NCBI GenBank assembly: GCA_050084515.1
Contig: CM114271.1
Span: forward strand, 23,994,001-24,058,000
Reading direction: 5' to 3'
Origin: Blasia pusilla
Lineage: Eukaryota > Marchantiophyta > Marchantiopsida > Blasiales
DNA: 64,000 nt
The notes below the pieces were generated by a model. That model was not told the origin of the DNA and did not search any database. It worked only from the letters and a program-made list of their open reading frames with translations. Below are positions 12,399 to 23,190 of this stretch, piece after piece. Within the stretch, counting starts at the first letter, position 1; each line of letters opens with the position of its first letter. Made by a program: the position numbers and the translations under genes.

Positions 12399-12407
12399 TA
12401 TATAAGA
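12399..12407 (+). promoter_or_regulatory. TATA box of the retrotransposon LTR
   Basis: CTATATAAG lies in a suitable place after the U3 hairpins and upstream of the leader and gag of the plus-strand copy. Transcription would be expected to start about 30 bases downstream. Confidence 0.5.
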
Positions 12408-12700
12408 GAGGAAGATGGCTTTCCTAAGCCATCTTTCTCATGTTGGGCCGTTGGAGCACCTCCCTTGTACGTGTGTGAGCTAAGACTAGGGTGCTAGCGT
12501 CCGGATTCCTTGATAGCACAGGGTGGACGAGGCTCGATATGCCGATGTAGATTGAGGAGTGGAGTTTTAGGCCGGGTGTGCCGTTTTTACTACTCTTTAT
12601 TTTTATATGAGAAAGATGTCAGGGGGCTGGTGGGAATTCGTTGTTTGCAGGTAGGCAAGCGAGTTGCCTTGGTCGGGAGCCCCTAGAGACGTGTGTGTGA

Positions 12701-13808
12701 CGTTTTGTGTGTCATTTTTCTGTTCGGAAGGCCGTGGGCGGAAGCGCTATCTGTTTTTCTCAGATTTTGCTGGTGCGGATTGATGGGGGATAGCAACAGG
12801 GTGTAGCGCAGGTTGTGTCCCCAGGGAGAAGAGTTAGAGCTTGCAGCCGCCAGGGGGCTGCCAAGTAAAGCGGCCGGTCTAGGGTTAGGCACGCGGCAGG
12901 CGCAAGGGCGGCGATGGGACGGAGCGACGGGCGCCCCCCGCATTTAGGGCCCAAGGGGCTTGCATGGGGCCCCGGGCCCAAGTTCCCCCTCTCCCCCTCC
13001 AACGTGGTAGCACGAACCATAGTCGGTTGGGCAGTTGGTAGCACGGACGAGGTCGGTCAGGCGAACGCGGTGGCGGATGGGCAACGTGATGGCAGGGAGG
13101 ACGTCGACGTGCTGAGTGACCGACAAGTTGGACAGCGGGCGTGACATGATGTTTTTGGGGCGCGACAGGGCGTTGCGAGAGTTGACGATGGAGGGGGTGT
13201 GCATGATGCCGACGGGTTGTCCGCATGACCTGTTGGGAGGATCGCGTGTTGGTCGAGGGGAGTGTTATGTCGCGGAGATTGTCATATCATGTGGAGGAGT
13301 GCATGTTGCGGTGCAGAGTTGAGGGCGTGATCAGGTTACCCATTCGAGTTCCTTTTCCCGCACTTGTCGTGTGTGATTGAGAGTGTTGGGTATCGGGTAG
13401 TAGCTGGTGCTAGATGGGTGCAGTGACGGTGACAAGTGTAGATTCTTTTCATGTGTAGCATGTTGGTGGATATCTGGCGGTTGCGAGTAGGGGTCATGTA
13501 TGACCCGAGAGAGTGTCGCTAGGTTAGGTGAGTCAGTTGGGAGGCTCATGGTGAGCCCGAGTGTTGAGCGTGCGTGAGGCCGGGTATGTCATCACGGGAT
13601 TGATGTTAGCATAGGTGAGCTAGTGAGGCGTGTGGGAGACTCTCGGTGAGTCTGAGTGCTTGAGCGGGTGAGACAGGGTTTGTCATCACGGCATTCTTCC
13701 AGGGTTCGGAAGAACGGGGTAGTGCGAGCAATAGTAGTGGTGTGACACGGAGTGGAGTGAGATACCGAGGAGTTACCAGTGAGGAGCTCCCTCGACATCC
13801 ATCCGTGA
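12701..13808 (+). other. Retrotransposon 5' leader, GC-rich, no gene
   Basis: Between the LTR region and gag. The ORFs here are short, proline/arginine-rich and lack domains. I did not find a convincing tRNA primer-binding site. Confidence 0.4.
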
Positions 13809-14617
13809 TTGGATTCATCACTGGACACTGGGTCTGGTGACGAGATCATAGACAGAGACAGTAGTACTTGGCAGGAGATGGACGACATGGGCCATCGGGG
13901 CATGCGTCGTTTCTCAGGTGCAGTGGGCACCATCGACTTAGATGATTTTATCCAGGAGTTCGACACATGGTGCGACTTCCAGGAGATACGGACCTCGACA
14001 CGGTTCAACCCTTTCATGGCATGGAAGGGGTTGTTCCAGCACTTGGAGGGTCCTCTGATGGATGACTACATGGAGTTTCAATCACTATATTCAGTAGAGA
14101 TCGATGCCTGGAGGATGTATTGGGCTCCAGGGTATGTGTCCACTAGTGGTCGCGAGGCATATGATGGGATTGTCAGAGGAGAGAGACCCACACCATCAGC
14201 CCGGAGACTAGATGGAGAGGAGAGCAGTGAGACAGGCCATGTGGCAGAGACCTCTGGTGGTAGAGGGCCACCTAGCTTCAGCCCCACAGTGGAGTTCTTC
14301 CGACAGTTGGGGAAGAGCTACCATGGCGTACACACCGACAAGCTGAAGAGTCTACAGGATTTTCAGCGACGATCAGGTGAGAGTATGAGAGAGGCATTCA
14401 CACGCATGAGGAGGCTGATCATTGCTACGTTTGGAGTGACTGAGGCGCAGTCAGTCTAGTATTGGTATGGGGTTCTGGACCGAGAACTACGGAGGAGAGT
14501 CCGAGATGCGGTGCTGATTCACACAGCGAAGCCCACATTGAAGGTGGTCTTTGAGTTGTCTGAGCGTATTGAGCTCAACATGAGTGAGGAGCAGGTAGTG
14601 ACCGCTGGATTTTAGGG
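13809..14617 (+). pseudogene. gag, truncated (copy at 11.6-19.2 kb)
   Basis: The frame from 13809 encodes a Ty3-type capsid region: an early FSGAVGTIDLDDFIQEFDTW block, FNPFMAWKGLFQHLEGPLMDDY, and a later KLKSLQDFQRRSGESMREAF block. A stop at 14458 interrupts it, after which WYGVLDRELRRRVRDA and ELSERIELNM continue in register. The homologous gag at 20950 goes on to CCHC knuckles and protease. Here the sequence jumps at about 14620-14720 to the region after the protease, so knuckles and protease are deleted. Confidence 0.8.
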
Positions 14618-14725
14618 AAGGCACGGAGCTGCGAGCAGCTAGTGTGACTCCAATTTCTACCTCTTACTATATCCCCTAAGATTCATCCTTGACTTCTGGG
14701 AGGAGACTGTTGCTTATCGGCCAGG

Positions 14726-16180
14726 ATGGCGGTCAGGGGACGGCCGGATGAGTCAGTTACCCGTGTAGTTTATGCGGGACGAGATGGTCGATCACGAGGA
14801 GAGTCTGTGACCACGTTGGCAACTTTCACAGGTAGTGTTAGCTGGCCAGGAGAGTTGTTGGAGGGGAACGCACATGCGGAGGATGTCCAAGTAGCGGATA
14901 GTCCCACGGAGAGACAGGCCATGGCGCGTGTCTCTTCCCATGTTGGCGAGACCTCTTCACCATTGTGGGGTACGACTTGAGAGCTACAGAGGAGTGCCGA
15001 CGACCTCGTGGCAGGCGTGGAGTCATGGTTTTATCCCACAGCCGCGAGAGTCACATGGCAATCGAGCTCTTGGAGTGGAGACGATGACCCCACTAGATAC
15101 CACACCTGTTGTGTGGCATTGCCCAGAGGAGGGTGCTAGGGTGTTAGATCTCTTTGGAGGGATTAGCACCGGATTGGCTGCACTATTGCAGGCGGGCATA
15201 CGGGTGCATCAGTACCTTTATGTGGAGAGAGATGAGATCGCGCGACGAGTATCATTACATCACATGGCGAGATTGGTCCAGAGGTATCCTGAGTTGTTGT
15301 CGGTATCTACAGTACGGGGATACCAGCATACGCTACCCGCCGACATCTCTTTGGTGGGGGCGCAGGATCTGGATAGAGTTGGCACCATTCATTTGGTGAT
15401 TCTTTGGATGGCCATGTCGGGTCATTCATCGGTGGCGAGGATTTGGATTGCAGGATCCCGGGTCGGGATGTTTTGGGAGATCTTTGCGAGTAGTACGACA
15501 ATTGCAGAGAGTCGATATGTTCTCAGTACATTTTGGAGAACGTGCCGTTGTTGGGAGACACTCGTGCACGTGTGATGACGAGTGTACATCAGGTGAGGTC
15601 CTGGTTGGGACCTGCTGTGTTGTTAGATGCAGCGAGAGTTGGGTCACGTGCCCATCATCCATGACTGTGGTGGACGAACCTGATACCATTAGAGGTAGTG
15701 AGTGGAGCATACAATGGAGTCCAGAGAGCACCACATCTCACAGTGGATGCTATTTTGGGCTCAGGGCGTTGATCTCAGGTGGTGACACGCGATGATAGAC
15801 CACCGTTGGCCACGGCCAATAGGGTGGGGGAGTTGAGGGCAGCCTTACCTATGTTGGTGAGCTTCCCAGCATCCCAAGCCTTACGTCAGGGAGGGCCAGG
15901 CATGATTTGGGATGAGGTGACCGGAGCATTGGAGGAGCCTACAGCAGATGAGCGCAAGCGCACCATGGGGTTCACTACCGGTACTACGGCGGTGCCAGGG
16001 ATGACTGAGGCATCACGGAGACAGGTGTTGGGGCAGGCGATGGACCTCAACTGTCTCACATGGATACTCAGCCTAGGTATGGCTGAGCAGAGACGGATGC
16101 GAGTGTCATCCATGCCGTCACATCCACGAGTTGGACCATTTCCTACAAGGTATGTACAGGCATTGGTTGGGGGCGAGACG
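14726..16180 (+). pseudogene. DNMT3-like cytosine methyltransferase, broken
   Basis: Motif I is VLDLFGGISTGLAALLQAG (near 15140-15200), followed by YLYVERDEIARR, where an acidic residue typically contacts S-adenosylmethionine. Motif IV (GWPC, near 15405-15420) lies after a frameshift and is damaged just past the Cys. The C-terminal block ADERKRTMGFTTG ... ASRRQVLGQAMDL (about 15945-16080) matches the DNMT3/DRM motif X region (E-R-x-x-GF-P ... R-x-x-LG-x-S/A). The enzyme class transfers a methyl group to C5 of cytosine. It lies between gag and reverse transcriptase. Frameshifts make this copy inactive. Confidence 0.8.
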
Positions 16181-16378
16181 AGGAGAGATAGGCACCCATA
16201 GACTTCCTGGGACGTCGTTCGAGCAGAGAGTGTGAAGGTGGCTAGATTAGCACATGTTCCTTTTTCGGATGTCAAGCATGGTGTAGGAGGTCAGAGTGGA
16301 GTGGCTGTTGCGAAGGTGGCTAGGGTTGCTACATAGCAACCAAAGCCGGAGGTTGCGTCCTCTCCGAGTGAGGTCACA

Positions 16379-17345
16379 ATGGAGACTTGGGAGCCTGTGA
16401 CAGGTCTCAAGTTGATAGGAGGAGAGCGACGGCAAGTTCACAGGTTTCAAAGAGGGCATGTCAGTTGTTTTGCCTTCATTATGAGAGACTTGGGTACGCT
16501 GAAGGGTCCGGGATACGGATTGAGTTGGCTAGTGATACGCCGATCTTTCGTCGACCCTACAGGTATTTTGATATGGAGCGAGCCTTGATTGAGTGAGTCG
16601 GGGACTTTTGGAGGCGGGACTTGTGGAGTTATCACATGGGGAGTATGCATCCGCCCACGATCATGCCGGCGAAGAAGGAAATGTATGGCAATTGGACGAA
16701 TAGGCGGATGTGTGGAGATTACCGTCCTATCAACCGACAGACGAGGTCAGATCGGTATGCCATGCCTACTCCTGAGGAGATCTTTGATGCGGTAGGGCAT
16801 GCAAAGATCTTCAGTACTTTAGATCTCCGTGTTGGCTATCATTAGCTTCCTATCAGGTTGGAGGACAGGGAGAAGGGGATAGATCGGTTCGGGAGAGATT
16901 GCTTGTATTAGTGGCGGTTCTTACCATTTGGGTTGAAGAACGCGCCTGCGGAGTTTCAGAGAGTGATGGATAGGATTCGGTGGCTTGGATTTTGTGCGAT
17001 GTTACATAGATGATATTCTTATCTTGATTCCACGGTTGAGGAGCATGAGCGACACTTGAGGAGGTGTTTCGGCGATTGCAGTTACATGGACTGAAGTTAC
17101 ATCCAGGCAAGTGCAGATTCTTTCAAGAGCAGATTGAGTACTTGGGACACACCATATACCCGAGTGGGTTAGGCGTTCAGCAGACGAAGGTAGAGGCTAT
17201 TACGCAGATTCCACGCCCTACAGATGTGAGTCGAGTCCGAGCATTTCTTGGACTGGCGAACTTCTATCGACGGTATGTCAAGGGTTTTAGTGCGATCGCA
17301 AAGTCTTTGACCTTGTTGATGAGACTTGATCAGGTTTGGTTGTAG
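16379..17345 (+). pseudogene. Reverse transcriptase, broken
   Basis: Starts METWEPVTGLKL. RT motifs follow in order: ASDTPIFRRPYRY (about 16530), MPAKKEMYGNW (about 16660), RMCGDYRPINRQT (about 16705), PTPEEIFDAVGHAKIFSTLDL (about 16765), the catalytic YIDD (about 17005, in another frame) and LGHTIYPSGLGVQQTKVEAI into the thumb (17064-17345). Several frameshifts and stops (16588, 16845, 17345) inactivate it. Confidence 0.85.
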
Positions 17346-18163
17346 GGAGATGATCAGGAGCGAGCATTTCAGGAGCTCAAGGACAGGTTGACGTCCTCAC
17401 CCATTTTACAGAGACCGGTTAGGGGTCGCCCACTCCAGTTACATACGGATTGGAGCATGTTGGGTCTAGGAGCAGTGCTTACTCAGAGGGATGACGAGGA
17501 GAGGGAGTTCGTTGTGGCTTACGGGAGCCGATCGAACGACATTGCAGAGGCGAAGTACAGCTCCTACGAGGGAGAGTGCTTGGCTATAGTGTGGGCCGTG
17601 GCACATTTTAGGTGCTATTTAGTTGGCAACCCTTTCACACTTATCACTGATCATCAGCCGTTGAGGTGGTTGATGGAGTCCGACAAGCTTACAGGAAAGC
17701 TTGCTAGGTGGGCTCTATTACTACAGGAGTATGAGTTTGAGGTGGTTCATAGGCCAGGTCGGCTGAACCAGGATGCGGATGGGTTGAGTCGTAACCCATG
17801 TCCGAGTCAGAGAGACGACACAGGAGCTCGATGGCACGGAGAGAGTGATGAGGAGATGGTACCCGGTTGGCATGCATCTGCCTATCTTTGTTGGTCGACT
17901 ATGGCGGTCACCCCACGGTGATGACTCCAGTGGTGGGATTGGATGATGAGTCTTTGGATCCGGAGGTTAGTGAGGAGGCGACAGGTGGTCGTGACGACGT
18001 GGAGGTTGTGGAGTTCTTGCGCACTGGCGTCATTGAGAGTACAGTGAGTGCTAGGGAGCGGGATCGGATCCTAGAGAGAGTCAAGAGGTTCAGGTGGGAG
18101 GGGACTCACATTTTGCGGGTATGGGGAGATGGTAGGATACGAGTGGTACCTCATCCTTCCTAG
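17346..18163 (+). pseudogene. RNase H and linker
   Basis: The frame at 17388-17921 holds a typical Ty3/gypsy RNase H: LHTDWSMLGLGAVLTQRDDE, YSSYEGECLAIVWAVAHFR, LITDHQPLRWLMES and NQDADGLSRNP, with the expected D, E, D residues. A linker with a frame change reaches to the integrase. Overall structure suggests this domain could still fold, but it is separated from RT by a stop at 17343. Confidence 0.85.
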
Positions 18164-18830
18164 CGAGCACGTGTAGTGCGACATGCCCATGAGGAGTTGG
18201 GACATTTTGGAGTAAAGCGCATTTACGCCTTACCTGTGTTGATATTGGTGGCCCGACATGCATACTAGGGTACAGCAGTCTGTGGCCAGATGTATGGTAT
18301 GTGACAGAGTGCGAGCATCCTTCAATGCTCCCACTCCGCAGTTACATCCTTTGCCGATTATGGGTTTAGGTTATCGGTGGAGTTTAGACTTTGCGGGACC
18401 TTTGCCATTGACATGGCGTCATCATAGGTACGTGTTGGTTATGGTGGAGCATTTCTCCAAGTGGATAGAGTTGGTGGCACTACCAGACAAGGTTTATGCG
18501 TTTCTAGATCGTGTGCTTAGTCACTTTGGTGCACCGGCAGAGGTGTTGACTGAACAGGGTACCGAGTTCAAGGGAGAGTTTCAGGCCTTGTATGATCAGG
18601 TGTTGATAGATCACCGCACCACGTCCAGAGATCATCCTGAGGCCTAGAGTGATGCCTATGGCCTTTGAGAACTTAGCTATTGCCCAACATAGAGATACAT
18701 TGAGGTACGCGACCATTCGTGGGGGAGGTTATCGTCCAGGGATTAGGAGGTTTCATCCTGAAGATTACGTGTATTTACAGCAGGCGGCACCCACGACGCT
18801 AGATGTCACACTGCAGGCGCCGCGATCCTA
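18164..18830 (+). pseudogene. Integrase with internal deletion
   Basis: The HHCC region (RHAHEELGHFGVKR, CMVCDRVRASF) is followed by the catalytic core (SLDFAGPLPL, LTEQGTEF). After DHPEA at about 18645 the frame jumps to RVMPMAFENLAIAQHRDT. About 100 residues present in the copy at 33.8-34.4 kb are missing, including the DGLAER segment expected to hold the third catalytic residue (Glu of D,D-35-E). The enzyme would be dead. Confidence 0.85.
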
Positions 18831-18833
18831 CGT

Positions 18834-19127
18834 GTGCGCGAGGTATTACCGACCGGAGTCCTCATGTTGGAGGGACGGGATGGTATGGTTTGGAAGGATC
18901 ATGTGCGCAATTGTGCCCCTTGTCATCTTCCGAACGTAGATGGGACGGTGGATCCGAGCTTGGCAGTGGTACCTGCAGGCTTGAGGTGTATCTTGTGCGG
19001 ATCTGCGAGGGATGCAGCCACCATGTTGGTGTGTGATGGTTGTTCTCGAGGGTGGCATATGTCATGTCTGACCCCCCCCTCTTGATGTGGTACCCACGGG
19101 ACGATGGATGTGTCCGAGATGTGTATA
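18834..19127 (+). pseudogene. PHD finger at the integrase C terminus
   Basis: After the integrase comes GRDGMVWKDHVRNCAPCHLP and then a full C4-H-C3 pattern: CILCG, eight residues on MLVCDGC, RGWHMSC and, after a one-base slip in a C run at about 19072-19080, GRWMCPRC. This is a PHD finger, a domain known for reading histone H3 tails. It occupies the place where chromoviruses carry a chromodomain. The same finger recurs at 10.4-10.6, 33.5-33.7 and (damaged) 7.8 kb, so it belongs to the element. Confidence 0.8.
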
Positions 19128-20949
19128 GGGTAGTAGGTCATGTAGAGAGATGTGATATTTTCTATCTGGAGTTGGGGGGATCTAACTGCCAGCTAGGGAG
19201 GCGGTTGTGTGATCTCCATGTATATGTATGAGTTGATTTTTGTACATGTGTGGATCGACCCGTGTGTGGGGAAGATCGGTGTTGTGTGGTGTAGATGTGA
19301 CAAGCGATGTATGCTGTGTAGTGATATGTATACGCACTACACCAATGTGCTTTAGATCGCCGGATTTCGTCAAGGGAGTTGGAAGTTATCAAGGATTGAA
19401 GATTTTGGTTCGTGTTCGACGGTTTTCTGATGTGGAGAGCTTGGAGTGTGGAAGCTCTCTTGAAGTTCATCCAGATTGGGTGAGAGGTTCCTATTGCTAC
19501 TTGTATTTTGATCTCATGTGAAGCTATCTGCTTGAGTGTGTGGAGCGTTGCGGATTTCTGCGTGCATGAAACTGGGCGGAAGCGCTGTCGGATTTGCAAT
19601 TCTGGAGGTGTATGGACAACAGGTTTGTCTTATTTTTAGCTCGGAGTATAGAGTTTGGTTGTAGCTGATTTTTTGTGGAGAGATAGCTATGGTGGTCAAT
19701 TGAATTTTGGTTGAAAAAGATTCAATTTTGGTTGAGGATTTGTGGAGTAATTGCTGATTGAAATTTTGCGGACTAGCTCAAGGTCAGCGGATCGAAGGGG
19801 CTGGTTGGTTGGTGACTCGTTCATTGTTGGAGACGCCTATCCCATTGGGGGCGCCCTGGTTGGGCCTCTCTCCATAGAGGAGCATGGCAAAGCATGGCGA
19901 ACGGGGCATTTCTCGAGCATTTTGAGGGTTCGAGGCAACTCGTGGTAGCTCGGGGCAAGTGGGCGTGAGAGGCGGACTAAGGAGCAAGGAGCAAGGAGCA
20001 AGCAAGCAAGCAAGCTTGCTAGCTTGGGCGTGAGGCAGTTTTTGCAGGATTTGTGATTTGAGTGTTGCATAACTGGTAACCCATCTTTGGGCTATTCTTC
20101 CTGGAAGACGCTTAACTGCTGAGTTCTTAACTATGCTAGTGTACACACTGTTGTAGCTCATTTGGTGCTATTCGGAGAGGTGTTAGGCGCCTTATGCATC
20201 TCAGGTTTTTGGTTTATGGACCTCTAGCACATAGTACGGTGTAGCCTCTCCATGCAGGTGATATTTTCAGGTGCTGCGAGTTCGATTAGCACGTCATCGA
20301 CCCGCGGCGGAGTAGCTATTGCGTTAGAATTGTGTGGTGGGTTTTGTGGATTCAGGGGGCGCCACGTTTGGTGGATTTTGTTACCTTGATTTCCATTTGC
20401 GATTGGAGGATTGTCGTTGGACTTCCTATGTTTGGATCCCCTCCATCGTTGCTTCTTGCTCGCGCGCCCATTGTTAGGGTTGACGCTGATTCCCAGAGTA
20501 GTGTTACTCCTGTGTGCTACCAAAGAGTGAGGTGGAGTGATGACCGATGAGACCGTGGGAGGCTTCTTGTGGTGATGACAGGTTAGGTTGCCCACACCCA
20601 TAGCTAGTAGAGCTAGAATAGTATAGCGACATCGACGTCACTTGGTTACTTAGTGGTGATAATTTGGTGGTGGTGCGGCATCGGCGTTGGTCATCACGGA
20701 GCTATCGGATGGTGTGGTTGGGGACCGTGGTGCGGACAATGGTGGTTTCACACGGAGTAGAAAAGGTAGTTGTACACACGGAGTCATGTACGGTTACCTT
20801 TTCCACTTCCGACGGTTGATGAAGAGGAGGACGATGGCGTTCCAAACACCGAGTCTTCTACCTTGTTATCGAGTGTTGCAACTCCATTGATTTGGGACAT
20901 GGACGGGATATATGGGGCCATGAAGGGCCCACGATGATACTCGGGTGCA
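19128..20949 (+). mobile_element. 3' UTR, polypurine tract, LTR and leader before second gag
   Basis: The 3' UTR ends with a purine-rich stretch (GGAGTTGGGGGG ... AGCTAGGGAGGCGG, 19171-19203). The LTR then starts TGTGTGATCTCC at about 19205. Its end block AGCGATGTATGCTGTGTAG ... CGCACTACA (19302-19344) resembles the same block in the LTRs at 10.02, 33.24 and 51.58 kb. A CAAG/AGCAAGG microsatellite lies at 19977-20020. The leader runs to gag at 20950. LTR end and primer site not found. Confidence 0.5.
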
Positions 20950-21717
20950 GTGGGCACCATTGAGTTGGAGGACTTCATGCAGGAGTTTGATACATGGTGT
21001 GATATGCAAATATTGCGGAACGCCACGTTGTTTACATCCTTCTTGGCTTGGAAGGGGTTGTTTCAGCACTTGGAGGGACCACCCATGGATGATTACCATG
21101 AGTTTAGGAAGGACCATGTTGCTGAGATTGAGGCGTGGAGACAATATTGGTCTCCAGGCTATGTGTCTATCACCCATGGTGGTATTGGTAGTAGTGCTCC
21201 TACTATGCCAGCCAGCCCGACGTTGAGTGGTACGAGTACGAGCCGGAGTGGGGGTACCAGTGGAGGTACCCATGGAGGTACCAGTGGGGGTACTAGTGGA
21301 GGTACTAGTGCCCCACCATCGTTCAGCCCAGTTGCAGAGTTCTTCAAGAGGTTGAAGAAGAACTATCAGGGAGTGAAGATAGAGAAGTTGAGGAGTCTTC
21401 AAGAATTTGAGCGGAAGACTGGTGAGAGTCTTCGTGAGGCATACACTCGTATGCGATGCTTGATTTCAGTTACCGAGGGTGTGACTGAGGCTCAGGTAGT
21501 CCAGTTTTGGTATGGGATCTTGGACAAAGAGTTGCGCCGCAGGGTAAGTGATGCTACTCTTATGAGTGATGATTCACCCACATTGACCCATGTGTTTGCT
21601 TTATCTGAGAAGATTGAGCTTAACATGGTGAAGGAGAGAGTGGTGACATCCGTGATTCAAGAGGGGATACAACTACTACTTCTCGTGTGTTCAGCACCCC
21701 ACCTCACAGTCTCGTAG
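20950..21717 (+). pseudogene. gag, best preserved copy
   Basis: A 255-codon frame encodes the retrotransposon capsid: GTIELEDFMQEFDTW, FTSFLAWKGLFQHLEG, a Gly/Thr/Ser tract (GGTSGGTHGGTSGG) encoded by an 18-bp-type minisatellite at about 21250-21312, FSPVAEFFKRLKKNYQGVK, and FWYGILDKELRRRVSDA. Gag forms the virus-like particle. The frame shifts near 21690 and continues into the nucleocapsid knuckles. The low-complexity tract separates two halves of the capsid region. Confidence 0.8.
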
Positions 21718-21802
21718 TAGTGGTGGTGGTAGTAGTAGTGGGAGTCGTGGGGGGTACACACGACCTTGGTCAGGTCCTAGAGGGACACTTGCGCAGAGAC
21801 CA

Positions 21803-22351
21803 TTGCATTCATTTGCTGCCATGCAGCAAGGACAGTCATGTTGGACATGTGGAGGTGATCATGTTAGGAAGTTTTGTCCCCAAGAGGATGGAAGACGGAC
21901 TTTGGAGGATGGGCCTCAGTCAGCCCCAACTCAGTGTGATCATTGCGGGAGACCAGGTCATCCTCGAGAGCGTTGCTTTGATCTTCATCCACAGTTGAGA
22001 TCAGGCCGCGGCCGTGGTGGAGTAGCTCCGAGAGGCTGAGGTGGTAGGGGTGGTAGAGGTGGACCAATGGTTGGAGAGCCTACGGTGGCTACCCCTACCA
22101 CTACGACAAAGTCAGCTATGGCTGCCAGGATTGAGCAGTTGGAGCAAAAGTTGGCTACTATGGCTGGTATCCAGCATAGATCAGGTTCGGGAGCAAGGGC
22201 TTCCACCTCTTATGGAGGGGATGATCTCTCTTATATGGCGAGTGCAGCACAGGTTGAGGCATTAGGTGTAGTTACGAGAGGAGCCACTCGAGCGTCAGAG
22301 CCACGTGGTGCTACTGTGGAGTTGGACCCACAGAGGGGTGAGGCAAGCTAG
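21803..22351 (+). pseudogene. gag nucleocapsid with two CCHC zinc knuckles
   Basis: Knuckle 1 is CWTCGGDHVRKFC (C-x2-C-x4-H-x4-C) and knuckle 2 is CDHCGRPGHPRERC, both of the retroviral RNA-binding type. An Arg/Gly tail ends at a stop at 22037. A likely coiled coil (MAARIEQLEQKLATMAG) follows in the next frame to about 22351. Confidence 0.8.
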
Positions 22352-22806
22352 GCTTCCCCAGTCATTCTTGCTGTCTGAAGTGCTTAGGACTCCATCCATG
22401 GTTCCTACGCAGCCTATTGAGCCGATAGTGGGGACTGAGGCATATACATCGCGTGTAGTAGACACGGATGTAACATCCAGTGCAGTATTGCGGATGGCAA
22501 CTTCAGTGTTGGGATCCCCATTGTTTTCAGCCACGGAGCTGATGGCTTTAGGAGTTAACTTAGCTCCTGTATTTCAGCTAGCAGCCACGTTGTGTGAACG
22601 TGGGGGTTATTCTTACTACACGTCTTTGAGGTGGATGAGGGTGTTGCGGTGGAGCGACCCTCTATGTCAGTGTAGCATTGAGTACCGGTGCTACTTTGGC
22701 AGGCAAAGCGGCGGCGAAGATGGATCGATACCCGCCCGGCCAGCCATTGATCGTGAGAGGCTTACACTGGTGTATGTATGTTGGACAACCGAGTGGGATA
22801 TTCTGA
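22352..22806 (+). pseudogene. gag-protease linker region
   Basis: Continuation of the polyprotein with frame changes. The counterpart in the minus-strand copy lies at 47.6-48.3 kb. Recognisable repeated phrases (LRMATSVLGSPLFSATELM; AATLCERGG) show homology between copies, but I see no named domain. Confidence 0.5.
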
Positions 22807-23175
22807 TTGGTGAGTCCTACAGGACAGGTGTATAGACCAGATAGAGTCTTGTTAGACTCTGGTGCCCAACCTTTGATGTTGGGAAAGGCGGCATGTATTG
22901 GTTTGGGTATTCGGAGGTCAGAGCTTGAGCCTTGCCCATTCCAGATTCAAACATCACTTGGAGGAGCCAATGATAGGTCTCAATTCATGACACGGGAGAA
23001 GTTTTCTATACAGTCTAGACCAGATCATGCGACTGATAGCTCCCGGTTGGGAGTATCTATGGTAGTCACATCAGCCGAGTCGTATGATGTACTAGTTGGA
23101 GGAGCAGTATTGTACCCGATGGGTTTTCAGATGGATTACTGGACTGAGACAACGTCTTATAGACCTGGTTGGTAG
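22807..23175 (+). pseudogene. Retrotransposon aspartic protease
   Basis: The frame contains VLLDSGAQPLMLGKA, the retropepsin active-site type D-S-G-A, followed by an ILxG-like segment (SYDVLVGGAVLYPMGF) with the second conserved hydrophobic-Gly turn. Retropepsins act as dimers to cut the Gag-Pol polyprotein. The frame ends in a stop at 23175, just before the methyltransferase frame at 23191. Confidence 0.75.
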
Positions 23176-23190
23176 TCCGGGGATGGACGT

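Larger units (their letters stand above)
11586..12700 (+). mobile_element. LTR region with TATA box (start truncated)
   Basis: The segment begins TGTCATGACC. Bases 11586 to about 11963 match, in reverse orientation, the LTR part at 33230-32858. It then continues into unique U3-like DNA with hairpins at 12294-12354, a TATA box and presumably R and U5. The missing LTR head appears to be the piece at 32857-32754, which would join here if the intervening rearrangement is undone. The LTR end and primer-binding site could not be placed. Confidence 0.55.

Noticed and set aside
12683-13226. Proline/arginine-rich ORFs on the minus strand
   Set aside because: GC-rich retroelement leader. The ORFs run against the direction of the element and carry no domain.
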